Position numbers and translations under genes: made by a program | Notes under the pieces: generated by a model | Database searches by the model: none | What the model saw: the letters and a program-made list of their open reading frames with translations, nothing else | Told to the model about the DNA's origin: nothing | From: Acidobacteriota bacterium | Lineage (GTDB): Bacteria; Acidobacteriota; Terriglobia; Terriglobales; Acidobacteriaceae | Direction: 5' to 3' | Length of the DNA: 39,330 bases | Assembly: GCA_013285705.1 (NCBI GenBank) | Contig: JABDHA010000037.1 | Location: 1 to 39,330, forward strand | Shown: positions 1 through 8,102 of the stretch, piece after piece | How the letters are laid out: each line of letters opens with the position of its first letter | Numbering within the stretch: position 1 is the stretch's first letter

Positions 1-536
1 AAAGTAATGGCAAGATGCTGGAAGTCGCGACAAACGCCAACGCGTTCGGTAAAAGTGTCGAGGGCGGTGCGAGTTGGGCGCGCAAATTGATAGCCAAAGG
101 TGATCCGTTGGTTTACCCAAGTGCACACGGCGTAAATCCGCTGCCAGCCACGCGGAATGTGACCGAATAGCTCGATGGCAACGGCGGAGAGCCGATCCAC
201 CTCGCAATAACGGCTGCTCAGGAGGTAAACAAGGGCTTCGTTGGGGAGTTCTTCAACCGGATGCTCGTATGCGCCCACGTTGATCGGATCAGGATTCCCA
301 GAGTCTTGAATCAGGGTTTCGCCATAAAGGCGCAGCGGACCCTGGGGCGCAAAAATGCGAGAACAAAGATTGCCGAAGGCATCCTGGTATTCAACAACAG
401 GAATATTCGGTTCAACCTGCACGGCGTCGGGCTTGAGGAGGTCGCCCCGACGGGAAGGATGGACGTGGAGCATCGCCACAATGGCGACCGGTGCAGGTAT
501 GGAGAAACGAATATCGTAGCCTAAACGTATTAACAC
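1..536 (-). CDS. Transglutaminase-like domain protein, C-terminus beyond the window
   Basis: The minus strand is open from the left edge to a stop at about 555-557. The frame gives an N-terminal beta-rich region beginning with residues LIRLGYDIRFSIPAP, a LHVHPSRR stretch, then a transglutaminase core with WVNQRITFGYQ and ERVGVCRDFQHLAI. The Cys in GVCRDFQH is the expected nucleophile of the bacterial transglutaminase-like cysteine protease superfamily; the catalytic His and Asp lie outside the window. I place the start at the GTG at 534-536, the first plausible start after the stop, with an AGGG-type site about 10 bases upstream. Members are usually near 270-300 residues, so a little over half is present. 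They are predicted peptidases or amidases acting on unknown substrates, and nothing nearby suggests a partner. The family call is firm; the exact start and the substrate are not. Confidence 0.85.
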   Translation of the reverse strand, partial: MLIRLGYDIRFSIPAPVAIVAMLHVHPSRRGDLLKPDAVQVEPNIPVVEYQDAFGNLCSRIFAPQGPLRLYGETLIQDSGNPDPINVGAYEHPVEELPNEALVYLLSSRYCEVDRLSAVAIELFGHIPRGWQRIYAVCTWVNQRITFGYQFARPTRTALDTFTERVGVCRDFQHLAIT

Positions 537-2048
537 CAGGGTAGCCGCCCTTCGTTAGAGTCACCTGTGCCTCGTTCTTGTAACGCTCTGCTGCGAAATT
601 GTTGGTGTGATTCTTCGAGAGATGTTTGAAAATGTATCATCTTCTCGCATCGAGCTCTACATTTTGTCTCGAATTGTCACGATTTCGCAAGGCAGTACAT
701 TTTCGATCAAAACTGAACAGCAGGCTTTGTTGAGGAAAAGCCTGACTTGATTGTGTTGGCATAATGACCCACGACGGACTGGTTCTGTTATGGCGTCCGA
801 CTCGCGTACAAACGCGACGTGTGGCCAGGTAAACACTTGTTATAAGATGCACAGTTTTGTTTAGACGAGGAAGCGTCCCTTCATGGCTATTAATGGCCGA
901 CCCCTCGAAAAGTGAACTAGAGCTGTCCTGGCAGGCATTCGATCTGACGGGCAGCGTCAGTTTTGGTCGAATGCTTTAGATGGCCATCCGTCAAGGGTTG
1001 CCGGGCGCCTTGCTGTCGACACCCAATGCCAGTGGAGTGAAATCTTTGATCCCGATTGCAGCGCCATCGCGCCAGAATGCAAGGGTTTCACGATTTAACG
1101 AATTGCCGTTATGACCTCTCATTTTCCTTCCCTTTTTGGGCCAGGTGGGCCTATGACGGAATCATGTTATCGAATGTATGGTGAGTCAAAAATAAAAATC
1201 TCTCAAGTATTTCATTTCATGAGACTTGTTTTGTCTTTTATGCGAATTTTCTCAATCTGGGAAACGTTGCATCTTCGCCTTTTGTTCTCTACGCTGGTAT
1301 CGCCATGTTCCACTGAAGACGCACTTTCCGACTGGGAGAAGAAACACATTTGCAGTGTCGAGACGATTCTTGCAAGTCGCGCTTACGTCAAAAGCCATTC
1401 ACAGCCGCTCGACATCAAAGGCCACTAGGGCGTCGGGCAAGTGAGTATTGAATGCAGGAAACTCAGCGACCCAATGAATGGCCTCCGAAACGCAGACACC
1501 TAGCGTCCAATATGGGCAGCAGCTCACCCCTCTAAGGGGAGGAGCGGCTACGGGAACCGCGGCCAATCTTCGGCTCCAGCTGAAAGACGCGGAAGAGAAA
1601 TCGGAGGTAGCGCGCACGGAATCCAGGGGAAAGAATGACATTTACGCTTTGCACACCAAGCGATATTTCCGCCTTGGACCAACAAAGTGCTTTATATAAA
1701 TAAGTTACAAAAACTTATAGATGTTAAACATTCATGTAATATGCCTTCTCCTGAGTAACTGAACTCTCCAAGCGATCAAAGAGTATTACAGTCGCTTGCG
1801 AGCACATTGCTAAGAGCTTCCATTCAATCGGGTTCGCTGATTTGAGCCGACTGAGCTCTATTGGTCGGTTGGGTTCTGCGAACCGGGGCGAAGAAAATAA
1901 GCACTTGTGGGCCTGCTGTGACGGACTTTTTTTTTGAGGTCGGGTGCCCAGGTCACCCCGACCGCGATAAATGCTAGGCCCTGTTCTCCCGAATCGAGCT
2001 CGCTATCGCCCTACATAAGGCGATTTCGGATCTTGGTACGTCACTGAT
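537..2048. other. Gene-poor stretch, no recognisable gene
   Basis: About 1.5 kb separates the transglutaminase-like gene from the LarA-like gene. Several frames of 60-105 codons are open on both strands (for example 1111-1428 plus, 1399-1641 minus and 1478-1699 plus). They overlap one another, lack convincing ribosome sites and match nothing I know. The DNA has long T and A runs, such as the T tract near 1927-1935. One short frame at 991-1122 has a good ribosome site and is listed separately. This may be decayed sequence between two gene clusters. Confidence 0.5.
991..1122 (-). CDS. Possible 43-residue small protein
   Basis: The frame starts at the ATG whose complement is 1120-1122. It is preceded by a purine-rich GGAAGG three bases upstream on the minus strand, which is close for a ribosome site. 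The product begins MRGHNGNSLNRETLAFWRDG and ends VDSKAPGNP. It is soluble, with no signal peptide or membrane helix. I do not recognise a family. It could instead be a remnant of a larger gene, because the amino-acid composition looks more protein-like than the surrounding frames. Short length and lack of a known family keep confidence low. Confidence 0.22.
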   Translation of the reverse strand: MRGHNGNSLNRETLAFWRDGAAIGIKDFTPLALGVDSKAPGNP

Positions 2049-3320
2049 TCAGAGTTCAGGAAAATTGCCGTCTGCGTCCAGAAGTGCCTGTGGCGTTGGG
2101 TCGATCTCGACAGGCATCGATGGCGTCGTCTCTACGGTGAGACGTTCGGACACGAGCATGTGGGCGAGACTCAGGGTGTTTCTGATCCGCACGATGCGCA
2201 GATCGTTATCTTTCGCACAGATGAGGGAGTCGATGGCGCGTTCAAGGGCTTCACGGTCGGTATCAAAATAGAGTGGGATTTTTGCGCAGGCGAGGCCGAG
2301 CGAGGTGAGGGCGTTGGTGTAGGTATATTCACGATGAATGGAATTGACGACGCGTGTCGTGGTGAAATCCGCCAGACCGATTCCGATGGCATTGCCGTTT
2401 GTCGCAGGAGTTAAATCGCGAACGAAGATTCTGCTGATGTGAATCTCCGGGCTGCCCTGCGGGCGCAGAGATGAGATATAGCCGAAGACCCCACGGCCAA
2501 TGACGTTGGTGTCCATGCCACTGCCGCTGATCTCCTTACCAAGCTGGTCGACGATGAGGAGGTCTATGTTCGAGAAGGGGAGGCGCGCCAGGAGTTGCTG
2601 TGACTGGAGGAAAAGAGCATCCTCTTTCTGCAGAATCTCATCCCCACGGATAACTTGTAGGTCGTTGGTCTGGTGATGTTGATCCTCAAGAATGGCTACA
2701 GCGAAGAGGACAGGCACCTTGCTGAGAATGACCTGTGCGGTTTCTCGGATGGCGGCCTCATGCCCGAGTTGGCTTGCCACCCGATGGGCATTCGCGGCGC
2801 CGACGTGCTTGCCGAAACCAATAACAAGCATCTTCTGGATTCCGCTGCCGAGTTTTCCGAAGAAGTCCGTGTGTGGCTTGATCCTGTTGATAATGACAAT
2901 CGCATCGGCTTGGAGCGCGGCTCGGCTGAAGACGACGGGACAGCTGTCACCGAACATGCCGATCTCGTCGACGTCCATGCTGGTTTCAAAGGAAACGCCA
3001 GTTGACTCCGGTGTGACGCCGAATCCCGCAAGGACGTTCTGCTGACCGGAGGGCGTGGCTCCTCCATGGCTGCCCATAGCGGGAATAATGAAGGGCTCTG
3101 CTCCGTAAGCACGAAGGAGATTGATCACAGAGCGGACGATCTCAGCGAGGTTGGTAATGCCGCGGCTTCCGACTCCCACTGCCACACGCATGCCCGGATG
3201 AATCTTAGGTCCAAGCGATTTGCGGTCAAAACCCTCGCGAAGGATGGCTCCAACATCGAGCGACCGCGACGCTGGATAGCACTGAGAGAGATGAAACATC
3301 TTAGGCAGGCTTGGATACAT
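2049..3320 (-). CDS. LarA-like nickel-pincer isomerase family protein (DUF2088)
   Basis: The product resembles the LarA/DUF2088 superfamily, whose founding member is lactate racemase with a nickel-pincer nucleotide cofactor; many members isomerise other 2-hydroxy acids. Visible signatures are VAVGVGSRGI, PAMGSHGGATPSGQ, INRIKPHTDFFGKLGSGIQKM and a late GIGLADFTT segment. From the ATG at 3320 it has 423 residues, normal for the family, and begins MYPSLPKMFHLSQ. The frame stays open upstream to a GTG at 3557, but that 79-residue extension is Cys- and Trp-rich and unlike family N-termini, so I reject it. No larB, larC or larE cofactor genes are near, so cofactor supply must come from elsewhere and lactate racemase activity should not be assumed. 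There is no signal peptide, so it is probably cytoplasmic. The superfamily is clear; the substrate is unknown. Confidence 0.82.
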   Translation of the reverse strand: MYPSLPKMFHLSQCYPASRSLDVGAILREGFDRKSLGPKIHPGMRVAVGVGSRGITNLAEIVRSVINLLRAYGAEPFIIPAMGSHGGATPSGQQNVLAGFGVTPESTGVSFETSMDVDEIGMFGDSCPVVFSRAALQADAIVIINRIKPHTDFFGKLGSGIQKMLVIGFGKHVGAANAHRVASQLGHEAAIRETAQVILSKVPVLFAVAILEDQHHQTNDLQVIRGDEILQKEDALFLQSQQLLARLPFSNIDLLIVDQLGKEISGSGMDTNVIGRGVFGYISSLRPQGSPEIHISRIFVRDLTPATNGNAIGIGLADFTTTRVVNSIHREYTYTNALTSLGLACAKIPLYFDTDREALERAIDSLICAKDNDLRIVRIRNTLSLAHMLVSERLTVETTPSMPVEIDPTPQALLDADGNFPEL

Positions 3321-3799
3321 GGCGGCAATGATACCCGAGACACTGCGCTGCTTGAAGCGAATCCCTTGCGGGTAGTTTTTTGTTCCGCTGACCATTTTGT
3401 TACCGAGGGAACCAGAAGTCGCATGGCAACCGGCGATCTGTGTTTTGGGAACCACATAATGGTCCAACGGGCCGCAAACCCAACATCGGAGCCACGAAAA
3501 ATATGCGGCAACCTGTCCGATAAGCGTAGGGCCGGGCAACCGGTCGTTATTTTTCACGAAAGGTAAATCATCCGCATTTTTTTAGCCTATTAGTGGCGGA
3601 CTGAAGCATAGTTCCGGCAACTGAAGGCATCATGTGTGTCTTTGTATTAAAAGGGGCTTTACTGGCTATCGGTTCAAAACCGCAGAAACACGGTGGGGGC
3701 ATGCGTCAAGAACAATTCGTCACACTTCACGCGAACTCGACGGCGATTTGACAATAAGTCCCGAGGAATTTCATAGCCTGTTGCATAGGAGTGTGAACT
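3321..3799. other. Divergent intergenic region
   Basis: This lies between the start chosen for the LarA-like gene and the small exported protein. The first 240 bases stay open in the LarA frame but look non-coding in that frame. Promoters for both neighbours should lie here, but I could not pick out convincing -35/-10 pairs. No other gene is visible. Confidence 0.4.
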
Positions 3800-4192
3800 A
3801 TGCGACCGATGATTCGTATGTTCGTCCTGGCGGCCGTCGCAGCAAGCGCGACCGCAGTCTTTGCTTCTGAAACTATTGCCGTCGACGTCCCCTTCAGCTT
3901 TGATGCGCATGGGAAGGCATTTCCCGCCGGCAGATATCAGGTGGAGTACAACCCAACCATAAATTCTCTGAGGCTCCTCAGTAAAACCGATACGAATAAG
4001 TCATTTATGTGGCTTGCTCTTCCTGCGGACTATACCCCGACGATGGCAAGGCTCTCACTGCTATTCGACAATGAAGCCGATGGCACACGCGCGTTGCGCA
4101 GCATCCGATTGGCTACGTGGGAAACACCGGTACTGGATAAACGTGAAAGGCGTGCCGCCCAGAGCGAGGTGTCGATTACGGGAGGACGGTAG
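3800..4192 (+). CDS. Small exported protein of acidobacterial type
   Basis: The product has 130 residues with a clear Sec signal peptide: MRPMIRMF, a hydrophobic VLAAVAASATAVF core, and likely cleavage after FAS near residue 23. The mature part starts with ETIAVDVPFSFDAHGKAFPAGRYQVEY, a pattern I associate with small secreted proteins that are abundant in Acidobacteria. These look like short beta-sandwich modules and have no assigned function. An AGGAG lies 7 bases before the ATG and supports the start. It stands alone, with the next convincing gene more than 1 kb away. Export to the periplasm or outer surface is likely; any structural or adhesive role would be a guess. Confidence 0.75.
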   Translation: MRPMIRMFVLAAVAASATAVFASETIAVDVPFSFDAHGKAFPAGRYQVEYNPTINSLRLLSKTDTNKSFMWLALPADYTPTMARLSLLFDNEADGTRALRSIRLATWETPVLDKRERRAAQSEVSITGGR

Positions 4193-4366
4193 TAGAAAGC
4201 GACTACTGGATTTCGGTGCATTTCGAAAGGGCAATGCTTCAAAGATCGCACTTATGTATCAACCACCTCTCTTCCCCGTTCTGGCCTCTTTTATTTGCTG
4301 TGCTGTGGGAAATTCTGATTTCCGCTATTTGAAACGCGGTCTTAACTTAGCAGGCAGGTAAACTGG

Positions 4367-4498
4367 ATGCATCACCATGCTCTATCCAGCAATGAAAGCG
4401 GTTCGGAAGACCGGGCAGGAACGTTCTTCCGAGATATCGAGATTGGGGAGTTCGATGTCGATGCAGTGCGGTTTAGGCCCACGCAAATAATGCGATGA
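4367..4498 (+). CDS. Possible 43-residue small acidic protein
   Basis: The frame runs from ATG 4367 to TGA 4496-4498 and encodes MHHHALSSNESGSEDRAG followed by a TFFRDIEIGEFDVDAVRF segment. The second half looks like a folded acidic domain rather than random translation. A weak AGG lies about 11 bases upstream. No family is recognised. It may be a genuine small gene or the surviving piece of a larger one. Confidence 0.25.
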   Translation: MHHHALSSNESGSEDRAGTFFRDIEIGEFDVDAVRFRPTQIMR

Positions 4499-4901
4499 CC
4501 TTGGATCGCCACTATGGTTGGCTGCTTGTCTGCTGCGAACACTTACGGAAGCTTCGCGTCCGCAACGCACGCGCCTGCCCTGTAAATTATGGCGGACGAT
4601 CCCGAGGTGCGCCACCACTGTTGTCAGCGACTTTGCCAGTTCGGGATTGCATCGCCGCCGGATCCCTGCTCTGCGTAGATGTGCGTGAGGTGCATGAAGT
4701 CTTCGGCACCAGTTCAAGACCTAGATCTTCAAAGCGAAAGACCTCGCTAATGAACACCCTGTCCTTGTGCCAGCTAATATCACCCCTGTTGTTTACCCGT
4801 TTACCCTGCGAGTCAGAAACCCTTCTGGTAGACGAACTCGCCTGGAGTGCGAGGAAACATCACTGTGGGCTTTTGGCCCTTGGCAATCAATGCGCGATAC
4901 C

Positions 4902-5144
4902 TCACACAGAGTCGGTCTGCGCTTCCAAGCGATGTCGCGGATGGCTTTCGGCGGTCGAACGAGGGACATCGGCCCCTCTTCCCTGGCAATTCGACCTCCG
5001 GCCGGCGAGAATTGCCCTCACCATCTCGTCCTTGAAGAGTACCGACTTCTCCTGCACCAAGTTACTCCGGTTACTCCCCCCTAACTTAGGGGCTAACTTC
5101 TGTGATCTATTCATCGCGGCACCCCACCTGTATGCTTCCTTCAA
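4902..5144 (-). pseudogene. Remnant of an ASCH-domain-like protein
   Basis: Residues about 34-50 of this frame read SVLFKDEMVRAILAGRR. This closely resembles the N-terminal motif of phage-associated ASCH-domain proteins, which typically read ILF, two or three residues, MVRALLxGRKTQTRR. Immediately after GRR the resemblance is lost and the frame ends after about 30 more residues with no TRR or WVRETW motif. A neighbouring minus-strand frame (about 4825-4915) contains a protein-like segment, RYRALIAKGQKPTVMF, which could be displaced sequence of the same gene. I interpret this as a frameshifted or truncated prophage-type gene. The family link rests on one short motif. Confidence 0.3.
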
Positions 5145-5191
5145 TTAAGTCCCGCTCAGATTCTGCTTTGGGTAACCCACGTTAGAAACCC

Positions 5192-5347
5192 ATGCACAAA
5201 GAACTCGACCGAGAGGCGAATCCAGCTGAGTCTAGCGGCATAGTCATCCCTGTAGAAATAGAGCAGAGGAATACAGAAACGCTCACCCAGGCCAGTAAGA
5301 ACTTTATCGTGATGGATAAAATCAGCGATATGGTTAAGGTAATTTAG
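5192..5347 (+). CDS. Possible 51-residue small protein
   Basis: The frame runs from ATG 5192 to TAG 5345-5347 and encodes MHKELDREANPAESSGIVI, then VPVE-like acidic sequence, and ends KNFIVMDKISDMVKVI. It is hydrophilic with an amphipathic C-terminus and has no signal peptide. The amino-acid use looks natural, better than the opposite-strand frame of 74 codons over the same bases. No strong ribosome site precedes the ATG. No family is recognised. Confidence 0.28.
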   Translation: MHKELDREANPAESSGIVIPVEIEQRNTETLTQASKNFIVMDKISDMVKVI

Positions 5348-5525
5348 GTCGCATGAACGGTACGTCAGATACAAGCTCATCAGAATCAGTCGGGATTGCC
5401 GAAGTGAATGGTTTCATGCTGTCCCTCCAGACATGCGTCTGGCCCTGAACGAAAGTTATCGTCCTGGTTAATTGCGCAAGCAATTCGCTGATACTCCTGA
5501 GTCACGAACTAAACCGTAGGTGCAT

Positions 5526-5996
5526 ATGGAATACAGTCATATCGTTGCTCTCATTGATGCCTACCTCGACCGGCTCCAACGGGTGCGAGATCTTTTAAGC
5601 CCGTTTCATGTCGCTTCCGAATCGCCCCAGATGAAGGTCAGGAAGCGTTCAGCCAGATCATCAACTCCTAGCGTTGTTGAGATTGAGAGATCACCTACAG
5701 GGCGATTAGAGATTGATCGAGATCCCATACTTCCTACTCCTCGGATCATCCCACCGGTGATCCCGAGGAGGAAGCGAACGGTAACAAAACCTCCTCTGGC
5801 GCTTGGCAAGGCGGCATTGGCCGGAAACGTATCTAGCAAACCCGTCGTTGTTTCGGCGGAGCAGGTTCGTCTCGAGGAGGTTCACAGACAGGCTTTTCAA
5901 GCGACCGAGCAGAAACTGTCCGATCCAGCTGATAACGAAGCCCCTTCGGTCAGATCCCTCACTCTTAGATGGATCCATGAATCGAACTCAATGTAG
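5526..5996 (+). CDS. Hypothetical protein, 156 residues
   Basis: The product begins with a helical segment, MEYSHIVALIDAYLDRLQR, followed by a long Pro-, Arg- and Ser-rich low-complexity middle. That middle includes a PTPRIIPPVIPRRKR segment, and the protein ends with a second predicted helix (SAEQVRLEEVHRQAFQATEQ). There is no signal peptide or membrane helix. I prefer the ATG at 5526, which has a TAGG just upstream; the in-frame GTG at 5520 is the alternative. The helix, disordered linker and helix layout would suit a small adaptor protein, but no domain is recognised and no function is proposed. It is isolated, with minus-strand genes downstream. Confidence 0.55.
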   Translation: MEYSHIVALIDAYLDRLQRVRDLLSPFHVASESPQMKVRKRSARSSTPSVVEIERSPTGRLEIDRDPILPTPRIIPPVIPRRKRTVTKPPLALGKAALAGNVSSKPVVVSAEQVRLEEVHRQAFQATEQKLSDPADNEAPSVRSLTLRWIHESNSM

Positions 5997-6154
5997 CTTC
6001 GATCTTCAAGATTAGGGGTGCTTCTCGAAATGTGTCTGAATGGCACCAAACCAGAATCCTCAGGTGAAGAGTCATTCTTCTGGAACGGAAACGTTGGTAC
6101 GTTCACGCTTTGCGCCTTGGTTAGGACTCAGTGAAAACAGATGATGCAACCGTT

Positions 6155-6346
6155 CTATCGGCATGAGTAGCGCTTCCAGCTTGAATAGAGTCCCATCAAC
6201 GCGGTATAGACGATGAAAGGAGCAAAGGCGATACGACGATCTGGCGTATGCCAGAGATGCCACGAGGCCAGAAACGAAAGTACGAACAGAGCGATAATGC
6301 AACAGAGCTGCAGCCAGGCTTTGAGCGGCAATTTAGAAATCGCCAT
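6155..6346 (-). CDS. Small membrane protein, 63 residues
   Basis: The frame starts at the ATG with complement 6344-6346, 7 bases after an AGGGGAGG-type ribosome site, one of the better ones in this region. The product begins MAISKLPLKAWLQLCCIIAL and has one long hydrophobic segment at about residues 10-29 and a second, weaker one at about 39-54. It ends in a basic tail (WKRYSCR). It is probably a small inner-membrane protein with two helices. No family is recognised. The good ribosome site and hydrophobic pattern support a real gene. Confidence 0.55.
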   Translation of the reverse strand: MAISKLPLKAWLQLCCIIALFVLSFLASWHLWHTPDRRIAFAPFIVYTALMGLYSSWKRYSCR

Positions 6347-6480
6347 TGGTAATCCTCCCCTGACACAATACATTTCCCTTTATTTAGTGCGCCAGCCGTC
6401 CAAATTGACTGTGTGGCACTCCTGAACCACCGTGATGTTACTATCCCTCAACAATGGAGTGAGCCGGTCGACAGCCTTAC

Positions 6481-6687
6481 TCAGCGGCGTACTGGTGTTT
6501 GTGAGCCGGATGGATCGTTTGCGCCACCGCCGCTAAAGACGTCATCAACAATGCCATTGCCACTTTCATAGTGGCCTTCCCTTCCCTCCTTCAGCGAGGC
6601 GAGGTTGCGCGTGACGTTGATCCTCGGTCGGGGCTTCCTTGCCTCCTCTTTCGAGGACGGCCGAGCAACGAGCCTTGACGACTTCAT
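6481..6687 (-). CDS. Small basic hypothetical protein, 68 residues
   Basis: The product starts MKSSRLVARPSSKEEARKPR and continues with INVTRNLASLKEGREG and a Gly/Asp-rich end (VDDVFSGGGANDPSG). It is hydrophilic and likely disordered, with no export signal. An AGGAAA precedes the ATG at close spacing. The ordered composition and the ribosome site suggest a real small gene. I know of no family for it. It lies between two other minus-strand genes and could share their transcript. Confidence 0.42.
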   Translation of the reverse strand: MKSSRLVARPSSKEEARKPRPRINVTRNLASLKEGREGHYESGNGIVDDVFSGGGANDPSGSQTPVRR

Positions 6688-6765
6688 ATTTTCCTGTTGT
6701 GGCGTGGCTGTTTGGTCAGTGAATGATCCTTATTTCTCTTCCTAGTGAGAGCCGGAGAGCCATGT

Positions 6766-7341
6766 TCACTCTCCATTCGAATGTTCAGGTGAGCACGCGG
6801 ACCATTTTGGTTGGGACGGCGATAACTTCGTTTCTTCAATTTTGTGGAACCAATCCACAAGAGGTTGCAATGTGATCTCTGCATTTTCCTGAGATTTCTG
6901 AACTGGTGTGTGCGAGCTTTCCGGTACTGCTCCAGCCCAGCCCATGTATCCAACAGTCTTGACTACCCCATCTTGTGTGAAATCGATAGTTACTCCTCTG
7001 CGTAAGAGCGTTGGGCCGGGGCTTTCGGGCATCACAAATGTTGGAAGTTCCTGTATCCGATCCTGACCGAGCAGGTTGTGAATCCATTGGAGTTGCACAT
7101 CGGTCAAAGAAGAATCGTAAGTGCGCAGCGAAGCTGTGGGATCAGGCAATTGCTGCAAGCGACGTTCTAAATGGAACTGGCCATCTGTGCTGACCACGAT
7201 GCAGTCACTGGAAATGCCTCCCTGCGGAGTTGCATTTATCTGGGATTCTGTAATTCGGACAAGCAGTGAGGTATCCGCGCTTTGTCCAGCAAGGGATGCA
7301 TATGCGACAGAGGCGAATACGAGGCTAAAGAGTTTACGCAT
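6766..7341 (-). CDS. Exported hypothetical protein, 191 residues
   Basis: From the ATG at 7341 the product begins MRKLFSLVFASVAYASLAG, a normal Sec signal peptide with cleavage near residue 19-22. The mature protein reads SADTSLLVRITESQINATPQGG, then has a central region with DCIVVSTDGQFHLERRLQQLP and a C-terminal TLQPLVDWFHKIE segment. The frame also has an ATG six codons upstream; I chose the later one because it puts the basic n-region directly at the start and has AGAGAG upstream. No catalytic motif is visible and the family is not recognised. It is probably periplasmic or surface-exposed. Confidence 0.6.
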   Translation of the reverse strand: MRKLFSLVFASVAYASLAGQSADTSLLVRITESQINATPQGGISSDCIVVSTDGQFHLERRLQQLPDPTASLRTYDSSLTDVQLQWIHNLLGQDRIQELPTFVMPESPGPTLLRRGVTIDFTQDGVVKTVGYMGWAGAVPESSHTPVQKSQENAEITLQPLVDWFHKIEETKLSPSQPKWSACSPEHSNGE

Positions 7342-7624
7342 GGAGTGTTCTCTCTGCACCGACGTCTACTGTCGACAGCCGGATGGATTTTTGAAATTTC
7401 GGTCATGACGGATCTACACTATTGCGTCATTATTGGGTTGCGTAACTTATTCAGACGGGAAAATGCGATTTGACGGCAATGATATCCGGATGTAAGTCCG
7501 CCGAAATTAGGTCTCGTCAGGTGCATGATACATGCAACCCTTTACTTTATCTCATTCTGGAACACCAGGGGGGAGCTGGAACGGGGAATTTTTCACAACT
7601 CTGAGCATGAACCGCTGAAGGAAA

Positions 7625-7954
7625 CTATCGGTTTCGATCCGGGCCGCGGCGCGTCGCCAGATCCCCTTTGATTTGACCTTTGACGGAGTCCACTAAACCA
7701 TGAGCGTAGAAGCGTGCGTTATCACTCTGGCCGTGTTGTCCAGTGAGAAAACCATGAATCTCCGATCTGTCGAGGCCATACAAGAGGCCTGCACGAACCA
7801 ACTCCATGTCTTGTTTGACCACCGCAGCGTCCAGCTGCGCTGCGTAGGGATTGGTCGCCGTCCAGGCCGGCAAGGGAGGAGCATCGCCGTTGTCAATCGC
7901 AGAGCCATTCTTTTGCTGTAATTTCGACTGCGTTGTAGTTCGCGCTGGCTCCAT
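7625..7954 (-). CDS. Hypothetical protein, 109 residues
   Basis: The frame is open much further upstream, but the part before the ATG at 7954 is Ser/Pro/Arg-rich shadow sequence, so I start at MEPARTTTQSKLQQKNGSA. The rest contains NPYAAQLDAAVVKQDMELVRAGLLYGLDRSEIHGFLTGQH and an ending rich in charged residues. It looks like a small helical soluble protein. The ribosome site is weak. No family is recognised. It is downstream of the terminator that closes the phosphodiesterase gene, so it is probably transcribed separately. Confidence 0.45.
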   Translation of the reverse strand: MEPARTTTQSKLQQKNGSAIDNGDAPPLPAWTATNPYAAQLDAAVVKQDMELVRAGLLYGLDRSEIHGFLTGQHGQSDNARFYAHGLVDSVKGQIKGDLATRRGPDRNR

Positions 7955-8044
7955 TTCTGATCTGCTAATCAACCGTGGTCTCGGACAGACATTGCTCGCC
8001 CATTTCAATGACGTCCTGAATGGCCGCTTAATTTGAGAAACAGG

Positions 8045-8079
8045 ACAAAACAATGGACGCCCGTAAGAAGCGTCCATTG
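8045..8079 (-). terminator. Intrinsic terminator of the downstream phosphodiesterase gene
   Basis: A perfect 10-base inverted repeat, CAATGGACGC at 8051-8060 and its complement at 8070-8079, encloses a 9-base loop. On the minus strand it is followed directly by TTTTG. It sits about 25 bases after the stop of the phosphodiesterase gene ending at 8103, exactly where a Rho-independent terminator is expected. Confidence 0.85.
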
Positions 8080-8102
8080 CAGTTGCGAGGCTGGAAAGGT
8101 GA

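Larger units (their letters stand above)
4193..5525. other. Gene-poor stretch with small frames and a decayed fragment
   Basis: There is no full-length gene in this 1.3 kb. A 217-codon plus-strand frame at 4495-5148 is Cys-, Ser- and Arg-rich, has no ribosome site and overlaps better-looking minus-strand sequence, so I do not accept it. Two short plus-strand frames (4367-4498 and 5192-5347) and an ASCH-like remnant on the minus strand (4902-5144) are listed separately. Confidence 0.45.

Noticed and set aside
637..852. 71-codon minus-strand frame
   Set aside because: Arg/Ser/Cys-rich composition, no ribosome site and no resemblance to any family.
1938..1963. Hairpin GGTCGGG-TG/CACCCCGACC next to a T run, looking like a terminator
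   Set aside because: The T tract precedes the hairpin on the plus strand and becomes an A tract after it on the minus strand, so it fits neither direction; the stem also has a bulge.
4495..5148. 217-codon plus-strand open frame
   Set aside because: No ribosome site, biased Cys/Ser/Arg/Leu composition, no family resemblance, and better protein-like sequence lies on the opposite strand and in shorter frames.
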